DNA of 64,000 bases from Druceiella hillmani. Taxonomy: Eukaryota; Arthropoda; Insecta; Lepidoptera; Hepialidae. Numbering within the stretch: position 1 is the first letter of the stretch; every line of letters begins with the position of its first letter. Position numbers and translations under genes: made by a program. The notes under the pieces are model-generated. The model worked only from the letters and a program-made list of their open reading frames with translations. It had not been told where the DNA came from and did no database searches. Shown here one piece after another: positions 11,701 through 23,427 of this stretch. The DNA lies in the NCBI GenBank assembly GCA_039881145.1, contig JAYKKI010000038.1:1928501-1992500 (forward strand), read 5' to 3'.

Positions 11701-12872
11701 AGTATTTTAATATTGCCCACATTAATACCAACAATATTATAGCGAAATTAACAGCAGTATAAATTAATAAGACCCGTAAAGCTAAAATTATCCCACAACC
11801 TTTATAAAATTACGCGGCATTTTAACAATATCATATTCCTCGTGGAACATTATAGCACGAAGTAGCTGATTAATTGATTAATTAGTGAACTTTTAAAGTT
11901 AGTAATAAAAATTATATTTCTGGATCAATGTTTAAACGATAGAAGTCTGTACATCTAATGTTTGGGTAATGAAGCTTTCAAACATGAAAATTAAACCGAC
12001 GTCAAACAAACATTGAACAAGAAAAACACTGAATTCGTGCCAAGTGGGTGTTTTTCTTTTCCTCTCTCACATATAAGCCCATTAGCCACTGATCTCTATT
12101 ATACTATGTACCGGTATAACAGAAGTCAGTGACGCTACATACACATTTGCAAGCGTCACCTGGAAGCATACATATATTCATACGTATCTATCAGTCGCTT
12201 CACCGTAGTCAATGCCGGGCGGCTTTTATGTAATTCTACATACATATCTACAAAGTAGGTACTTTGCATACTAAATTGCCTCATGCGTTCATATGTACCT
12301 ATTCTTGCTTTACATATCGAACCACTTAAAGTACTAACTGCTTCACTATTAATAGCATGCAAAATTGTATATATGCAGGCAGCACATTATATGCAAGTAG
12401 CACATTATACTATTGCGCTCTGAATTATCTACCTAGCTAATATTATTTTTGCATCATGAAATTTACATAACATTATATATTCAATTACGTACTTTTGTCC
12501 TTGTTGTTTCTTGCATTTCATATACATACGTAACTGCTGACTAATATCCCAATTTATAATATCCCAACTGCTTTATATCTTTGTGTACATACCTATCTAC
12601 CTAATATCTTAATAGTTTTGCGTCTTTTTATAAGTCTGTATGTATTTACTTATGCATCTACAAAGCCATTAATATCGTAGTTGCTTTGCGCCTTTGTACC
12701 TGTATATTAATCGCCATTATCTATGACTTAAATAATTATGTATAAATGCCAAGTAAAGTTAAAACTTAGTATCAAATTCCTTAAAGGAATAGTGTATTAA
12801 TAATTATTTGAGGAATCTCATAGGACATCTCCGTAATCTGTCATTCAAGTCTTAATCATATTTATGCGGGAC
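5791..12872. other. Long AT-rich stretch, no gene recognised
   Basis: I see no convincing exon, RNA gene or transposon protein. Small open frames (7933-8154 plus; 9274-9468 and 12156-12362 minus) lack any recognisable motif. A short imperfect tandem repeat is at 7208-7282. The part from 12120 to 12370 is slightly richer in G and C but is not identified. Confidence 0.55.
7208..7282. repeat. Two-copy imperfect tandem repeat, period 37
   Basis: AGAAATGTTCAACGTATACA recurs 37 bases later as AGAAATGTTCAAGGTATATA, followed in both copies by AGGAGATAGAC. Confidence 0.8.
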
Positions 12873-15644
12873 TAGAGAATACAATCCCTGAGACGATTTC
12901 CTGGATCCTGGGATCCCGAAAACCGAGATCCCGGCATTATTCCAACCCCAAAAATTTTGGGATAATTATTTTTGAATACCGGGTTTTCGGGATTGAAAAA
13001 ATGTTTAAAATGTAAAAAATTAAACTCATCATCTAATTCATATTGTTTTTAGAAATTATAAATGAATAAATTATAAATGTACCTTTTTTGTAAACGCAAT
13101 CTTACGATGTCAGCCATCTTGTTTTGACAGCTTATTATAGTTCATTTTGCCGGTGAACTGAAAGGATTGTGTGTGCGATGTGGATATACGCTTTTTTATT
13201 AAGTAAGTAGTGTATTTTTGTTACTTAGTTGTTTTACTTGTATATTTTCATAATTTACAAAAACTAACGGTTACGTCATAATATTTGGAACTAAATTTGC
13301 GGTTACTTATAGAAATAAAGACATATTTTTGAGAGTTATATTTTTATTATGGTAATGCAGGTTTTTTTCTGTTTTAAAGGTATCAATGGTTGAAATTTTC
13401 AAAAATCACCACAATGTCGCTTTTTAAAGAGAGTTTATATATTAAACATAAGAAAGATGGAAATCTGTCGTCAATATTAAGTAATTTTCTTGTCGCCAAA
13501 GATGGTTATACAGCACAACGTGTACAATGACCGGCTATACTGTTAATTTTAGGAGGATCGACCAAAGGGTTCTAAACTCATCTATCATCAAAACATAATA
13601 TGAAAGCGACAAGGTTATCTTCCTCGTCTGACTAATGCCTTGAGAAACTGCTATCAAAACGAAAACATAGTTCTGTAGTGGACTTTTTTATTAAAACTGA
13701 TACTTTGGATGACGTTTTAGCTCGAATGATAACCATAGACGATTTCCTTTCAGCGTATTTGTAACTTCAAAAGATTCGAGGGCATTGCTATTGTCGAAAG
13801 GTTACACAGATTTGCTAAAATATGCACCAACAATTCGTAATCATCAATTATGGTCAGAAAATAAAAAAAGAAATCAAGGCTGAAATTAAGGTTTTAAAAA
13901 ATTAAGGCCAACGCTTTAGTTTAGGTTTTGATGAGTGGACATCTTTTTCTAACAAACGATACATGAACGTAAATATCAATTCGCTAAAAAGTTTTGGAGT
14001 TTGGGACTCATCTTAAAAGAATGCCTGTCTCAGTTTGACCTTTGTCTTGATACTGATATTGTAGCAATCGTAACTGAAGGGCCTAATATCATGTTAAAGG
14101 TTGGAAAGCTTGTAAATGCAGAACACCATGTTTGCTTTGCTCATGGTATTCATTTGGCTATATGCGACTTACTGTATAAAAAATGTATGTGACTTTGCTA
14201 AATGAGCGCACCGATTCTGATTCAGATGACAACGCTGAAGATCTAGAATCTGGATTAGTAAATGAAAATGTAAATTCCATGTATCTGACTAATGACTTGA
14301 ATGTAAAGGAGGTAAAAAAAAATTTCGCAAGGTGGTGCGTATTTTTAAAAACCTTATCGCTGAAAAATTATACAATTCTTCAAAAATATGTACGTTTAGA
14401 ACACGGAAAAGAGTTTTCTTTACTACACGACTGCAAAACTAGATGGAAGCCTCTTTACTATGCTTGAACGGTTTGCGCTTTTAAAAATCAGCATTCAGAA
14501 AACCCTTCTAGACTGGAATAATCCAGTTCAATTAGAGGAATCCGATTTTAATCTCTTCAATAAGATCGCGAAAGTTTTGACCTCAGTCAAATTAACTATG
14601 GAAGCGCTTTGTCATTCGGACGCAAATTTGTGCACAGCTGATGCTCCAAAGAAGTTTTTTCAAAACAATTAAACGAAGACGACTCAGAGTTGGCTTCTAA
14701 ATTGAAATCACTTTTAAAAGAGCGCAATAAAGGTCGTCGATGAAATTAGCTGTCTGGCGTTTTATGCTATCTCCAAAATCCTCAAAGTAAAAATGTAAAC
14801 TTTTATATGGATCCCAAGCCCAACAATTTATTTGCAAATCCCAGAAAAATGTTAATAAAAAAACAAATTATTTCGTTAATTGAAAGGATCAAAAATAATG
14901 ATGGCAATCAAGAAGTAAACCAAAGCTGCATTGAAATTGAAGCAACAATTACTAGTAAACCTGATCTTAATCTTACACTCAAAGAAAAACTGCAGCAGGA
15001 AATAAAAAACAGCATGAAGGTACTCTCACTTGCTGAGTCATATAAAGAAACTACAGACATTTCTAAAATTTTCAGGCAGGAAATGAATAATTTTAAAGCT
15101 TCAGGTTCTACTCGAGGCGACAATATTGAACGAGCTTATAACTATTTAATGACTATTGCCCCTACGCCAGTCGAACCCGAAAGAGCTTTCTCAGTAACGA
15201 AACTTTAGACACATTGTTGTTTTTAAGGACATATTTTTGCAACAATTAAGGATTAAATATTTATTTAAAACATTTGACGTGACTTACGTAAAGTTCCTAA
15301 TTTTTTCATTTAGAATAATATAAATTTTGTTAAATAGATTATTTAAAAATGTTTAACTAACTTGTCATTTTTAAAGTGCCTAGATAGTTTATGGGCAAGT
15401 TGATTTGAAGTCAAAGTTATTTTTGTTTATTTTTAGCAGTTTATTTTGGTTTTATGAGAGTTGATCTCTGAATATTCTTCACATTTAATCATATATAATT
15501 TTGAATAAAAATGATAATTTTAATTTGTTTGTCGTGTTTTTCATTTGAAATCAAAATCCCGGGATAGCCCCGATATCCCTAGATTAACTTTGTATAGCCC
15601 CAAAATCCCGGGGTTGCAAACAAAGGCCGGGATCGAATTCCCTA
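12873..15644 (+). mobile_element. hAT DNA transposon, degenerate
   Basis: Candidate termini are TAGAGAATACAATCCC on the left and TAGGGAATTCGATCCC (reverse complement of the right end), which fit the YARNG hAT start. Flanking 8-mers TGCGGGAC and AATGGGAC agree at five positions, so the target duplication is decayed or the ends are off by a base or two. Both subterminal regions are rich in CCCGG/CCGGG and TCCCGG-type palindromes, unlike the AT-rich surroundings, as is common for hAT transposase binding sites. The 2.77-kb length and the internal transposase support the call. Confidence 0.78.
13413..15208 (+). pseudogene. hAT transposase pseudogene
   Basis: Starting at ATG 13413 (MSLFKESLYIKHKKDGN), fragments in changing frames cover the protein. 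They are a BED-like finger remnant (GGSTKGF...THLSSKHN, 13550-13600), FDEWTSFSNKRYMNVNIN (about 13930-13985), a catalytic region at 14001-14192 (HHVCFAHGIHLAICDLLYKK), LLHDCKTRWKPL, MLERFALLKISIQKTLLDW and the C-terminal dimerisation motif ERAYNYLMTIAPTPVEPERAFS (in 14807-15208, residues about 105-130). The catalytic TDG motif reads TEG, so the second acidic residue is Glu instead of Asp. Stops and frameshifts at about 13530, 13575, 14190, 14465 and 14670-14800 make it non-functional. It resembles the ZBED-like hAT branch common in insects. Confidence 0.88.
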
Positions 15645-15848
15645 AATGGGACCTATTTGAAACAATTTTCTTTCTAACAAAAATGGATCATGAAAACCGG
15701 TCAATATATCTTCCAGTTACAGCTGTACATATATTAAAATTAAAAACTACATACATGTCAAAATAAGACCCTCCTCTTTTTTAGATCTGTTAAAAGAGTT
15801 AAGAATAAATTATCATCTAGACATATCGGAAAAAATATTAAATCTTCC

Positions 15849-15879
15849 ATTGGAACTTTGTTAACATCAAAGTTCCAAT
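15849..15879. repeat. Short perfect inverted repeat
   Basis: ATTGGAACTTTG (15849-15860) and its exact complement (15868-15879) flank the loop TTAACAT, which itself contains the palindrome GTTAAC with its neighbouring G. It lies about 200 bases outside the hAT right end. Confidence 0.8.
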
Positions 15880-16542
15880 ATTTCTAAATCCACCATTTTC
15901 GTAATAGAAAGAAATATTTTTATTTAGTAAAACAGACTGAAATCAGTACAACAATATAAAATATATGACAAATAAATAATCAGTTTTATTTCTTTGCACT
16001 TAATATCTTTGTTCAAGCGTAGTAGCTGTTCTACTAATTAGGACATTCAAGAAATATCGTTGGCTTATAATTTTGTGTATAAGTATTCATTGCATTCAAA
16101 TATATTTTTGTGTGTTTAAATATTTACATAAATCGTTATTTCAATAATTCTTCCTTTCTCTTAATAAGATAAATATATCACTTAACAAAAAATTAGAGCG
16201 ATACTCCGTTTAACATAAAATAGTAAATAACTTGCACATACGAAAAAAATTTAAGCATAAACATTATTAGGAAAATACCGTAGAAGTATTCTAAATAAGT
16301 ATTTATCAAATCAATTACATAAAACGAAATAAATGTGCATACTATTACCATACACGTTTCTTGTTCTACATTGGTAGAAACTACACGACAATTTTCAATG
16401 AGCATTAGAATAAATACTTTAGATTTTTTGGGATTTTTACTTAAAATATACCATAAAAATGAAAATGTTTCGAAAATACTTTAACGTTATTCTGCTGCAT
16501 TGGATTAAACTAATATTAAACACTAGTTTATAGTTACTTTGA

Positions 16543-16745
16543 ATCAACCTCTCGACCATTCCCAGCTGATGATTCGATCCTATTTTATCAGCTACGGCTC
16601 CCTTTTATCAGCTACGAACATAAATCAAAGAGAAATATATTAACCGCACTATTTATTCTATTTTTACGTATAGTTTGGTATATCTTCCTGCAAAGTATAT
16701 ATATGTGTTTCCAATAATTATATTTATATAGCACATAAACTAAAT
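16543..16745 (+). repeat. Interspersed repeat, copy 1
   Basis: Shared with 51925-52180 in opposite orientation. Conserved blocks include TCTCGACCATT, ATCAGCTACGAACATAAATC, AAAGAGAAATAT, AACCGCACTATTTATTC and AATTATATTTATAT in the same order. This copy lacks about 30 bases present between the middle blocks of the other. No coding potential; family unknown. Confidence 0.7.
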
Positions 16746-17205
16746 TTATCTATTGGCAATAATATAATGCGTCTGTTCTGAAAAAAAAACGTATCATTAA
16801 TTTATATAAATATTTGAAAATAAAAGGCTGTACAGTACCCTTTTTCATGCGTATTAATAATTACGAAAGCATCTCCAATAAAACTCAAAAAGTTTCATTG
16901 GAATCACATGATACCCTGATCAAAACATTGTAAAATTACGAACACAAAAGTTGCATAGTATGTGGGTTTATTTTTTACCTAATAAGTCTACACCCATGCA
17001 AAGAATCACTATCAAAGGCATATGCAGATTTCATGCAGTGCAGTAACATAGAACTTCAGTGTGTCGGCACGGAGTACTAATAGCATTAAAAGTGCCATTG
17101 AACATTTATAATGAAATCATACCGCAATGGCTGGGTAGATTTCTTTTAAACTTGCTATAAGCCTATGCTTATGCTTGCTATGCTTATGCTTGCTATAAGC
17201 TTATG

Positions 17206-17284
17206 CTCGGTTAAAAAGTAGCCTATATATTTATTTACTTGCTATAGCACAGTAAATAAATATATAGGCTACTTTTTAACCGAG
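17206..17284. repeat. Perfect 34-bp inverted repeat with palindromic loop
   Basis: Arms 17206-17239 and 17251-17284 are exact complements. The loop contains TGCTATAGCA, itself a palindrome. The motif CTTGCTATA in the arm-loop junction (17238) also occurs at 17151 and 17189 in a short run of CTTATGC-type repeats just upstream. Confidence 0.9.
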
Positions 17285-18384
17285 TATTAACATAAATGCT
17301 ATTAAATCCATCTCAATATTTTTAAATGATAACAAAAAATTAACCACAACACGATAATATATGTCGCAACATGTAATCTAAATAAATTGATGTGTCTCGG
17401 GGGAAGAAACGTGCATATTTTTTATTAATACAGTGAAATATTCAATGTTATTCAAAGGGCGGTATTGTGATATTATTTTATTACTTACTACCGTATAAAA
17501 TATGTTTTATACCAAAAAACGGAAATTATATCAAAAGCTCCCTTTGGGACCTGCTGAATACCCATACTGCTGGTAAAGCTAGTACGGTCATGTGTATGTA
17601 AATTCACAAAGGAACATATTTTATAAATTAAGGTCTCGACTCACATTGGAATAGTCACGAAACAAGCAAAATTTTCGTATATTTTTAGTCCTCCTGAATG
17701 TATAATTCCAGTAGTATATCATATTCTAGCTCTAGGTTTACTACCTTCACTACTCATAGCTCGAGATTACGATCCAAAAGGCTTTTCACTGTCCTCAAAG
17801 CCAAACTTAATTCAACCTTCAATGAAAATTATTTCAGAAAATATCTTAACATATAATATGTTCCGTCCACACATATTTTGAAGAATTATCTCAAGAAGCT
17901 AGGCTTTACCTTTTCCATATTTATTATCCTTTCTCCGTTTTACCCTGTGCCATATGTTTATACTAGCCTTAGCGCGGGGCTTTAGTATCACGGCCTTAGC
18001 TCTTTTACCCCGAGCGTTTTCGATTAAGGCATGGGATTTATCCCCGATCTAAATATAATGCGTCTGTTGTGGTAAAAGGTTATGGCAATATCCGGGCAAA
18101 GTTTCCGTAAAACCCACCGCTGGTATGCTTACTTACACGAATTATTTCGAGCCATTTTTGGTCCCCGTATCTAAGTAATAATTTAAATCCAGAGATTATG
18201 TTACTTTTATTATAATAAGGTAGACAACATTACAGAGAGTACCAAATTTTATGATTCGGGTTTTGTTGGGTTCCAGTTTTTAAATTATTGTACCTACTGA
18301 GTTCCTGGTAGATTATTAAAACCTATCTCTATAATCGATTTCTATATATCTTGAACTTTGAAATTTGGAACGAAGCTAGCTTTA

Positions 18385-19699
18385 TACAGGCTGTCCAGTG
18401 GCAGATTTCAAAGTTTGAGCAAACATAGTTTCTGAACGCAACACATAAGAGGGGCGCGGGGGGCGTCGTTAGAAGCGCAAGCGGTGCGGATGTTTTAGTA
18501 GCCATGGAACAGCGGAGTGGAGAGCACCGCGCTTTTGCCGTCGAGGCGTACATTTCGAGTGGATTTTTGCTGTCTGTAGCACGCCGTCGATTTCATAATC
18601 GTTACAGTATTCGTCGATTACGTGATGGACCATCGATCAACCTCATTCAGTCATGGGTAGCAAGGTTCAGAGCTACAGGATCAATATTAAATAGGCCCAG
18701 GCCAGGACCTAGGCCGTTGGTAGCCACGGATGAAAATGTCGAGCATGTTATGGTTTCTGTCGTTGAAAATCCCCGTTTATCACTGCGTACACGTTGATCG
18801 ATATTGGGAATTCCGAAATCAACTTTACAGGTAGTAATGCAAAAAAAGCTCAAGTTCCATCCATATAAAATTCAAATTGTTCAAGATTTACACGATTCTG
18901 ACTTTGAATTAAGAAAAACTTACGCGGAGGTGATGTTGTTGAGATTTCGTACTGCTACCCGGATGGGCAACATATTCTTTAGTGACGAAGCTCACTTTCA
19001 CATTGGAGGACATGTGAACAAGCAGAACTTTTGTTACTGGGATGTCCACATCCCAAGACAAATGCATCAAGAGCCTTTACATAAGCCTAAAGTAACAGTT
19101 TGGTGCGCCATGTCTGCATCTGCATTCATAGGGCCTTATTTCTTTGAAAATCAACGTGGCCAAACTGTAACTGTGAATTTGGAGAGATATGCCCAAATGT
19201 TAAATGACTTTTTCAGAATAGAACTACAGAATGGTCCACCAAAACACATGGTTCCAGCAGGACGGGGCTACAGCTTAGACTGCTAATGTGTCCATGAATG
19301 CAGTGCGGCAGTTATTTCCAAAAAAAAACATATCCAGAAACGGTACCTTACAGTGGCCATCTAGGTCACCCGATTTAAGCCCATGTGACTTTTTCTTATG
19401 GGGATACTTAAAATCCGTTGTTTACAAAACAAATCCGAGCACTGTGACACAACTTAAAGAAAATATTCGAGCCGAAGTCAGTAGGATACCATAGTCGCTC
19501 TGCAAACGCGTTTTTGAAAACATGCGTGCTAGACTCAAAGAGTGTGTCAGACTCGATGGCCGCCATTCAGAAAACGTGGTTTTTAAAAAATTAAATCCGC
19601 ATTTGTTGTTATAAAGTTAAAATAAACCTACTTTGTATTGAGGTGTAGTTTTTTTTTACAATTTTTCAAACATTGAAATCTGCCACTGGACAACCTGTA
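18385..19699 (+). mobile_element. Mariner-type DD41D DNA transposon with intact ends
   Basis: Terminal inverted repeats of 34 bases begin TACAGGCTGTCCAGTGGCAG on the left and TACAGGTTGTCCAGTGGCAG on the right (reverse complement), with only two differences over the 34. A TA dinucleotide lies on each side (18383-18384 and 19700-19701), the standard target duplication of the IS630-Tc1-mariner group. The 1315-bp length and a single transposase reading almost end to end make this the best-preserved element of the window. Confidence 0.9.
18504..19614 (+). pseudogene. DD41D mariner-type transposase, mutated
   Basis: The reading begins MEQRSGEHRAFAVEAYI with an N-terminal helix-turn-helix region and a second DNA-binding part (NRPRPGPRPLVATDENV). 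The catalytic domain carries FFSDEAHFHIGGHVNKQNF (first Asp), WFQQDGATA (second Asp, about 19261) and WPSRSPDLSPCDFFLWGYLK (third Asp). I count 41 residues between the second and third Asp (one is now a stop), hence DD41D. Breaks are a TGA at 18795-18797 in frame, a frameshift near 19245-19255, TAG at 19276-19278 and TAG at 19492-19494. The tail FENMRARLKECVRLDGRHSE runs to TAA 19612-19614. All three catalytic Asp are kept. The protein would excise and insert DNA at TA. Confidence 0.92.
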
Positions 19700-19701
19700 T
19701 A

Positions 19702-20419
19702 TGCAGATAATAAGAGAAATAAAAGAAAACGATGAAAGTCTCTAAACCGATAATTACGATAGTGGGTATTTTAAAGGAGTATTATAGAACTTTACGGAAT
19801 TAACTACTGTTGTCTAATTTATTTTCAACTGACTAGAACCACATATATACTATATCTATTCATTGGTCGAATCCCAAGTAAATGTGATAATATAATTAAA
19901 CAAAATCAGTTCGTTTACCGATCTCATTTGAACATATTTCATTAAAAAAATTGTTGGAACGAGTAAAACTCATTTTACAAAGATTTTGTATACGTTCAGA
20001 ATCATTGTTGAAAGAATAAAGTATACAGACATCTACATTAATAAAAAATGTAAAGAAAATGTAAAAACGCCTTTTGAAAAAATTTGTTGAATTCTTTTCA
20101 GACTATTCGGCCAACAAAAAAGTGATTTGAAATCGAAATATTTTTGTACTTGATAGGTACTTCAGATTTTAAAACACTTACCTACTAACTGTAAACAACT
20201 TTTCAGGTTCATACTTCAGTATTAAATTGAAAACATATAATTTTTTTTAGAAATGTTTAATTAAAGGTGTAATAGAGAAAATTAATTTAGTGAAATTTTA
20301 GATTTTAAATCTTTTTACATATTGACTGAATAGTCAAATGTAAAAAGACATAAAATCTAAAATTTTCCAAAATTATATCATCTTCCAAATTATACCAACC
20401 AAATAAAAATGAGAATAAA
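19702..20419. other. AT-rich spacer with a hairpin
   Basis: No gene recognised. The only structure seen is the inverted repeat at 20292-20367. Confidence 0.6.
20292..20367. repeat. Imperfect inverted repeat, about 29-base arms
   Basis: The left arm (20292-20320) and right arm (20338-20367) are complementary except for about three positions and one bulge. The 17-base centre contains TTGACT-GAAT-AGTCAA, extending the pairing. It is very AT-rich. Confidence 0.75.
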
Positions 20420-20800
20420 GAAAGGGCAGGCTAACTTTATTGAAACAGAAAAGTATTCACAAATTGAAATTTAAATCTGAAGCTAAGAGGCAAAGTGCTC
20501 AATCTCTTTTTTATGGAGTAGAAGAGTGGAACTTAATGTCAACCACCGCCAATCTGGAGGCATTTAAGTTGGGGGTGTATAGGTGAATCTTAAAAATATC
20601 ATGGATAGACAGCGTAACGGGCATCGTTATCTTAAGGAAAATTAACAAAAACTTGGAAATCATTGATATAATTAAAAACAGAAAATTATAACATTTTGTA
20701 TGCATTACAGGAACATCAAGGTATGCCATGTTAAGACTGATTATTCGATATAAAATCAAAGGCAGAAGAGGTTTTGATAAATGTAAAAAATGATAATATA
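20420..20800 (+). pseudogene. RTE/BovB-like non-LTR retrotransposon, C-terminal fragment
   Basis: Frames in this stretch read RKVFTN-NLNLKLRGKVLN, then FYGVEEWNLMSTTANLEAF, KLGVYR-ILKISWIDSVTG and YAMLRLIIRYKIKGRRGFDK. The run 'LLYG.E.W.L...LEAFE.W.YRRILKISW...VT' is the conserved region after the reverse transcriptase of RTE-like elements. Stops and one frameshift near 20505 show decay. The upstream RT is absent, as expected from 5' truncation, and the sequence after 20800 has no clear poly(A) or tandem tail. No start is defined. Clade assignment beyond RTE-like is uncertain. Confidence 0.75.
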
Positions 20801-22665
20801 GTAATACTTTTTCATCAAAACTAAGAATTATTTAGATTAACATATTAAAACTATATCCAATATTAGAGTAGCTATTTTGTTTACCAAAGAAGTGAAAATA
20901 CTTAAAGAAGAAGAATAAAAGTAATTAAACTCAAAAATATTATTGTTTAAAACAAAATCTGTTAGATACATGTAGCAAAGTTATCCATACATTATTTGCA
21001 TGTAAAGCTTATTCCATTCAAGTCATTGTAAAACTACGGGCATTTTGTATTTACAACGTGGTTATGAATTGTAAAGTTACGATTTATGATCGTATGGAGA
21101 CCCCGCATCAGAATAACACACCAAGCTAAAGGGACTTTAGTAGGGAAGGAAATTATCACAGCCATTTGTTGAAATTAACATTTCGCTGAAATATTATTTA
21201 AACGTAGAGCCCATAAATGGCTAATACATATATCTTAGAGTCTCTATAATTGGTTATATACTGTTTCAGATAATTCGCAAAAATCGATACTTGATCCATA
21301 GCTGGAAAGTCATGTATTATTGAATGAGAGAAGATTATTTTCATATTAGTTACAAATAATAATTCAAATAATAATTAATTAGATTAAAGTAATAATTCCG
21401 ACTATTCAGTCGGTTTAAAACAATACGCGTGCTAAACATAAATGAGATAAAGCGGAACTTGCAAGCAAATACACGTGTAAAAAATAATCTCGATTATTAT
21501 AGAGTTACCGGATCATAATTTCTCACTTCAATTTGTAATGCGCTAAATGACATGCATGCTCTTTTCTAGTCCCATGTTGAGATTGAAGTTGATTGGATAA
21601 TGTAGAATGAGGAAACATAAGACAACACCATCACAAACCTTCACTAAGGTAACGAGAATAAATTCGGTTCACTTCGCAAAGGTTGCTTAAATGCAAACTA
21701 TACATCATTTCCCATACAAACTGTATATTGTCCTTAGCAAAGATTTACATAACATTTTTGTTAGAATACGAGTTCACGCAAAATATTACGATTGGAATGG
21801 CAGATGGAATTTACAACAGTTATAAGTTCTATGTAGTATGTTAGTGTTCACAAAGGTATAGTAATTAATAATTTAAACAAAACTATGAATATTAAAAAAA
21901 AATATTACGATTAAATAAATGAAAAATAATATATCAGAATTTCCCACAATCCATTGTGCCATGGCCTAATTTCATCCACAGCAAAAACAATGAGCGTTGC
22001 AAACAACCGCTCTAACCATTTGCGTGTTATGAATTATATATGCAATATTGGCATCAAAGGGAAAGTGATGCCAATAAGCTGTGCCATGCACGAGTCCGGA
22101 TGAAACAATGGTATATGATTACAATTTAAAATAGCACCTGAAATATATCCGCAGATTGTTTGGATTTATTATTTACGTACCATTTTATTTACCTTTGGCC
22201 GGTACGTTACAACTGGGATAAAATGATTGATTATTTTAAGAACTTACATTTTGTATTTTATTGCAAAATTAATTTGTATTTAATGAGATATTTCTTATTC
22301 TTAATTTCTTAAAAATGTTGTTTTTGTTGACCATTCTTAGTCGACAAGCATGTTTTACTTCATAATATATCAATATATTATGTAATTTATGCTCGAATTA
22401 TTAAAAAAGAAAATTTCTCCTGGCATTTGATTTCACAAATTTTGCTAATTTCATTTGACGATTAATTAAATCTAGGATACATTGGTATTTAAAATAAATT
22501 ATTAATTAATCGAAATCTCTGTCCTATACGAATAAACAATGTATATTTCAGTAAAAAATTGTTTATGTACTTAAACTCCAGCACAAGTAAAATATAAGAA
22601 TGTCAAAGAAAGCACTGATCTATAAAATTTATTTACCGAATAAAGAAATATTGAACATTTTAATA

Positions 22666-22724
22666 AATACATGAAACTCATAGTTTCTTAACAAAAACTT
22701 AAGAAACTATGAGTTTCATGTATT
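22666..22724. repeat. Perfect 26-bp inverted repeat
   Basis: Arms 22666-22691 and 22699-22724 are exact complements around the loop CAAAAAC. The left arm begins AATACATGAAACTCATAG. No flanking duplication was recognised. Confidence 0.9.
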
Positions 22725-23266
22725 CCAATTAACTTTGTACATATTTCAAGTTTTCGGGGAATGATAATTCATTATTATTGAACTTGATCACGGTTTCATG
22801 TAACATTTTTAATATTTGATATAAATACACAAATAAATTTGATCCATGAACGTAAAATTATTAAATTGTTAATAAGTCAAAATATTTATTCTCATTGTAT
22901 GAAATAGACATTTGATCCAATGATTAGTCCAATGAGACGAATTCTTCATGTTTGTGATGTAATTAATAGAGGTTTAATAAATAATGTTACTCATTATTCA
23001 ATCGAATTAAAGAAGCGCATGGTTTTAGCAGAATATAAAAGGGCGTTAAATTTTTCTTGGGCTTTACTTTTTACGAAGGGTTGCCACGTAAATGCTTTGT
23101 CACTGTTTTTAGGAGCGGAAATAGCAGATTAAAATCTTTCAAGTTTTGGAGAATTTAAGTAGGTGACCGACAACCACGTTAGATTTGCTCAATTTATTTT
23201 TCAGTCTATCTACTTCTTATAGGAAGAGGATTACATATTTTTGTAAAATTTATCTATGTTTGCAAT

Positions 23267-23267
<1 letters not shown>

Positions 23268-23325
<58 letters not shown>

Positions 23326-23347
23326 ATATATATAAATATATATATAC

Positions 23348-23426
<79 letters not shown>

Positions 23427-23427
23427 T
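23268..23427. repeat. (TA)n microsatellite with a (TG)n interruption
   Basis: About 160 bases of alternating TA, interrupted near 23313 by TGTGTGTG and by a few AAT and CG changes. Confidence 0.97.

Larger units (their letters stand above)
15645..18382. other. AT-rich stretch with short palindromes
   Basis: No gene was recognised. The stretch holds the inverted repeats at 15849-15879 and 17206-17284, an interspersed repeat copy at 16543-16745, and a G+C-richer part around 17950-18170 that I cannot identify. Confidence 0.55.

Noticed and set aside
12156..12362. Open frame in a slightly G+C-richer part
   Set aside because: No motif and no continuation in neighbouring frames.
14908..15123. Minus-strand open frame inside the hAT element
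   Set aside because: It is the complement of the hAT C-terminal coding block.
16762..18068. Shared string AATATAATGCGTCTGTT at about 16764 and 18053
   Set aside because: Only about 17 bases match and the flanks differ, so it is not enough to call a repeat.
20511..20759. 82-codon minus-strand open frame
   Set aside because: It is the complement of the RTE-like fragment, whose plus-strand sense has recognisable motifs.
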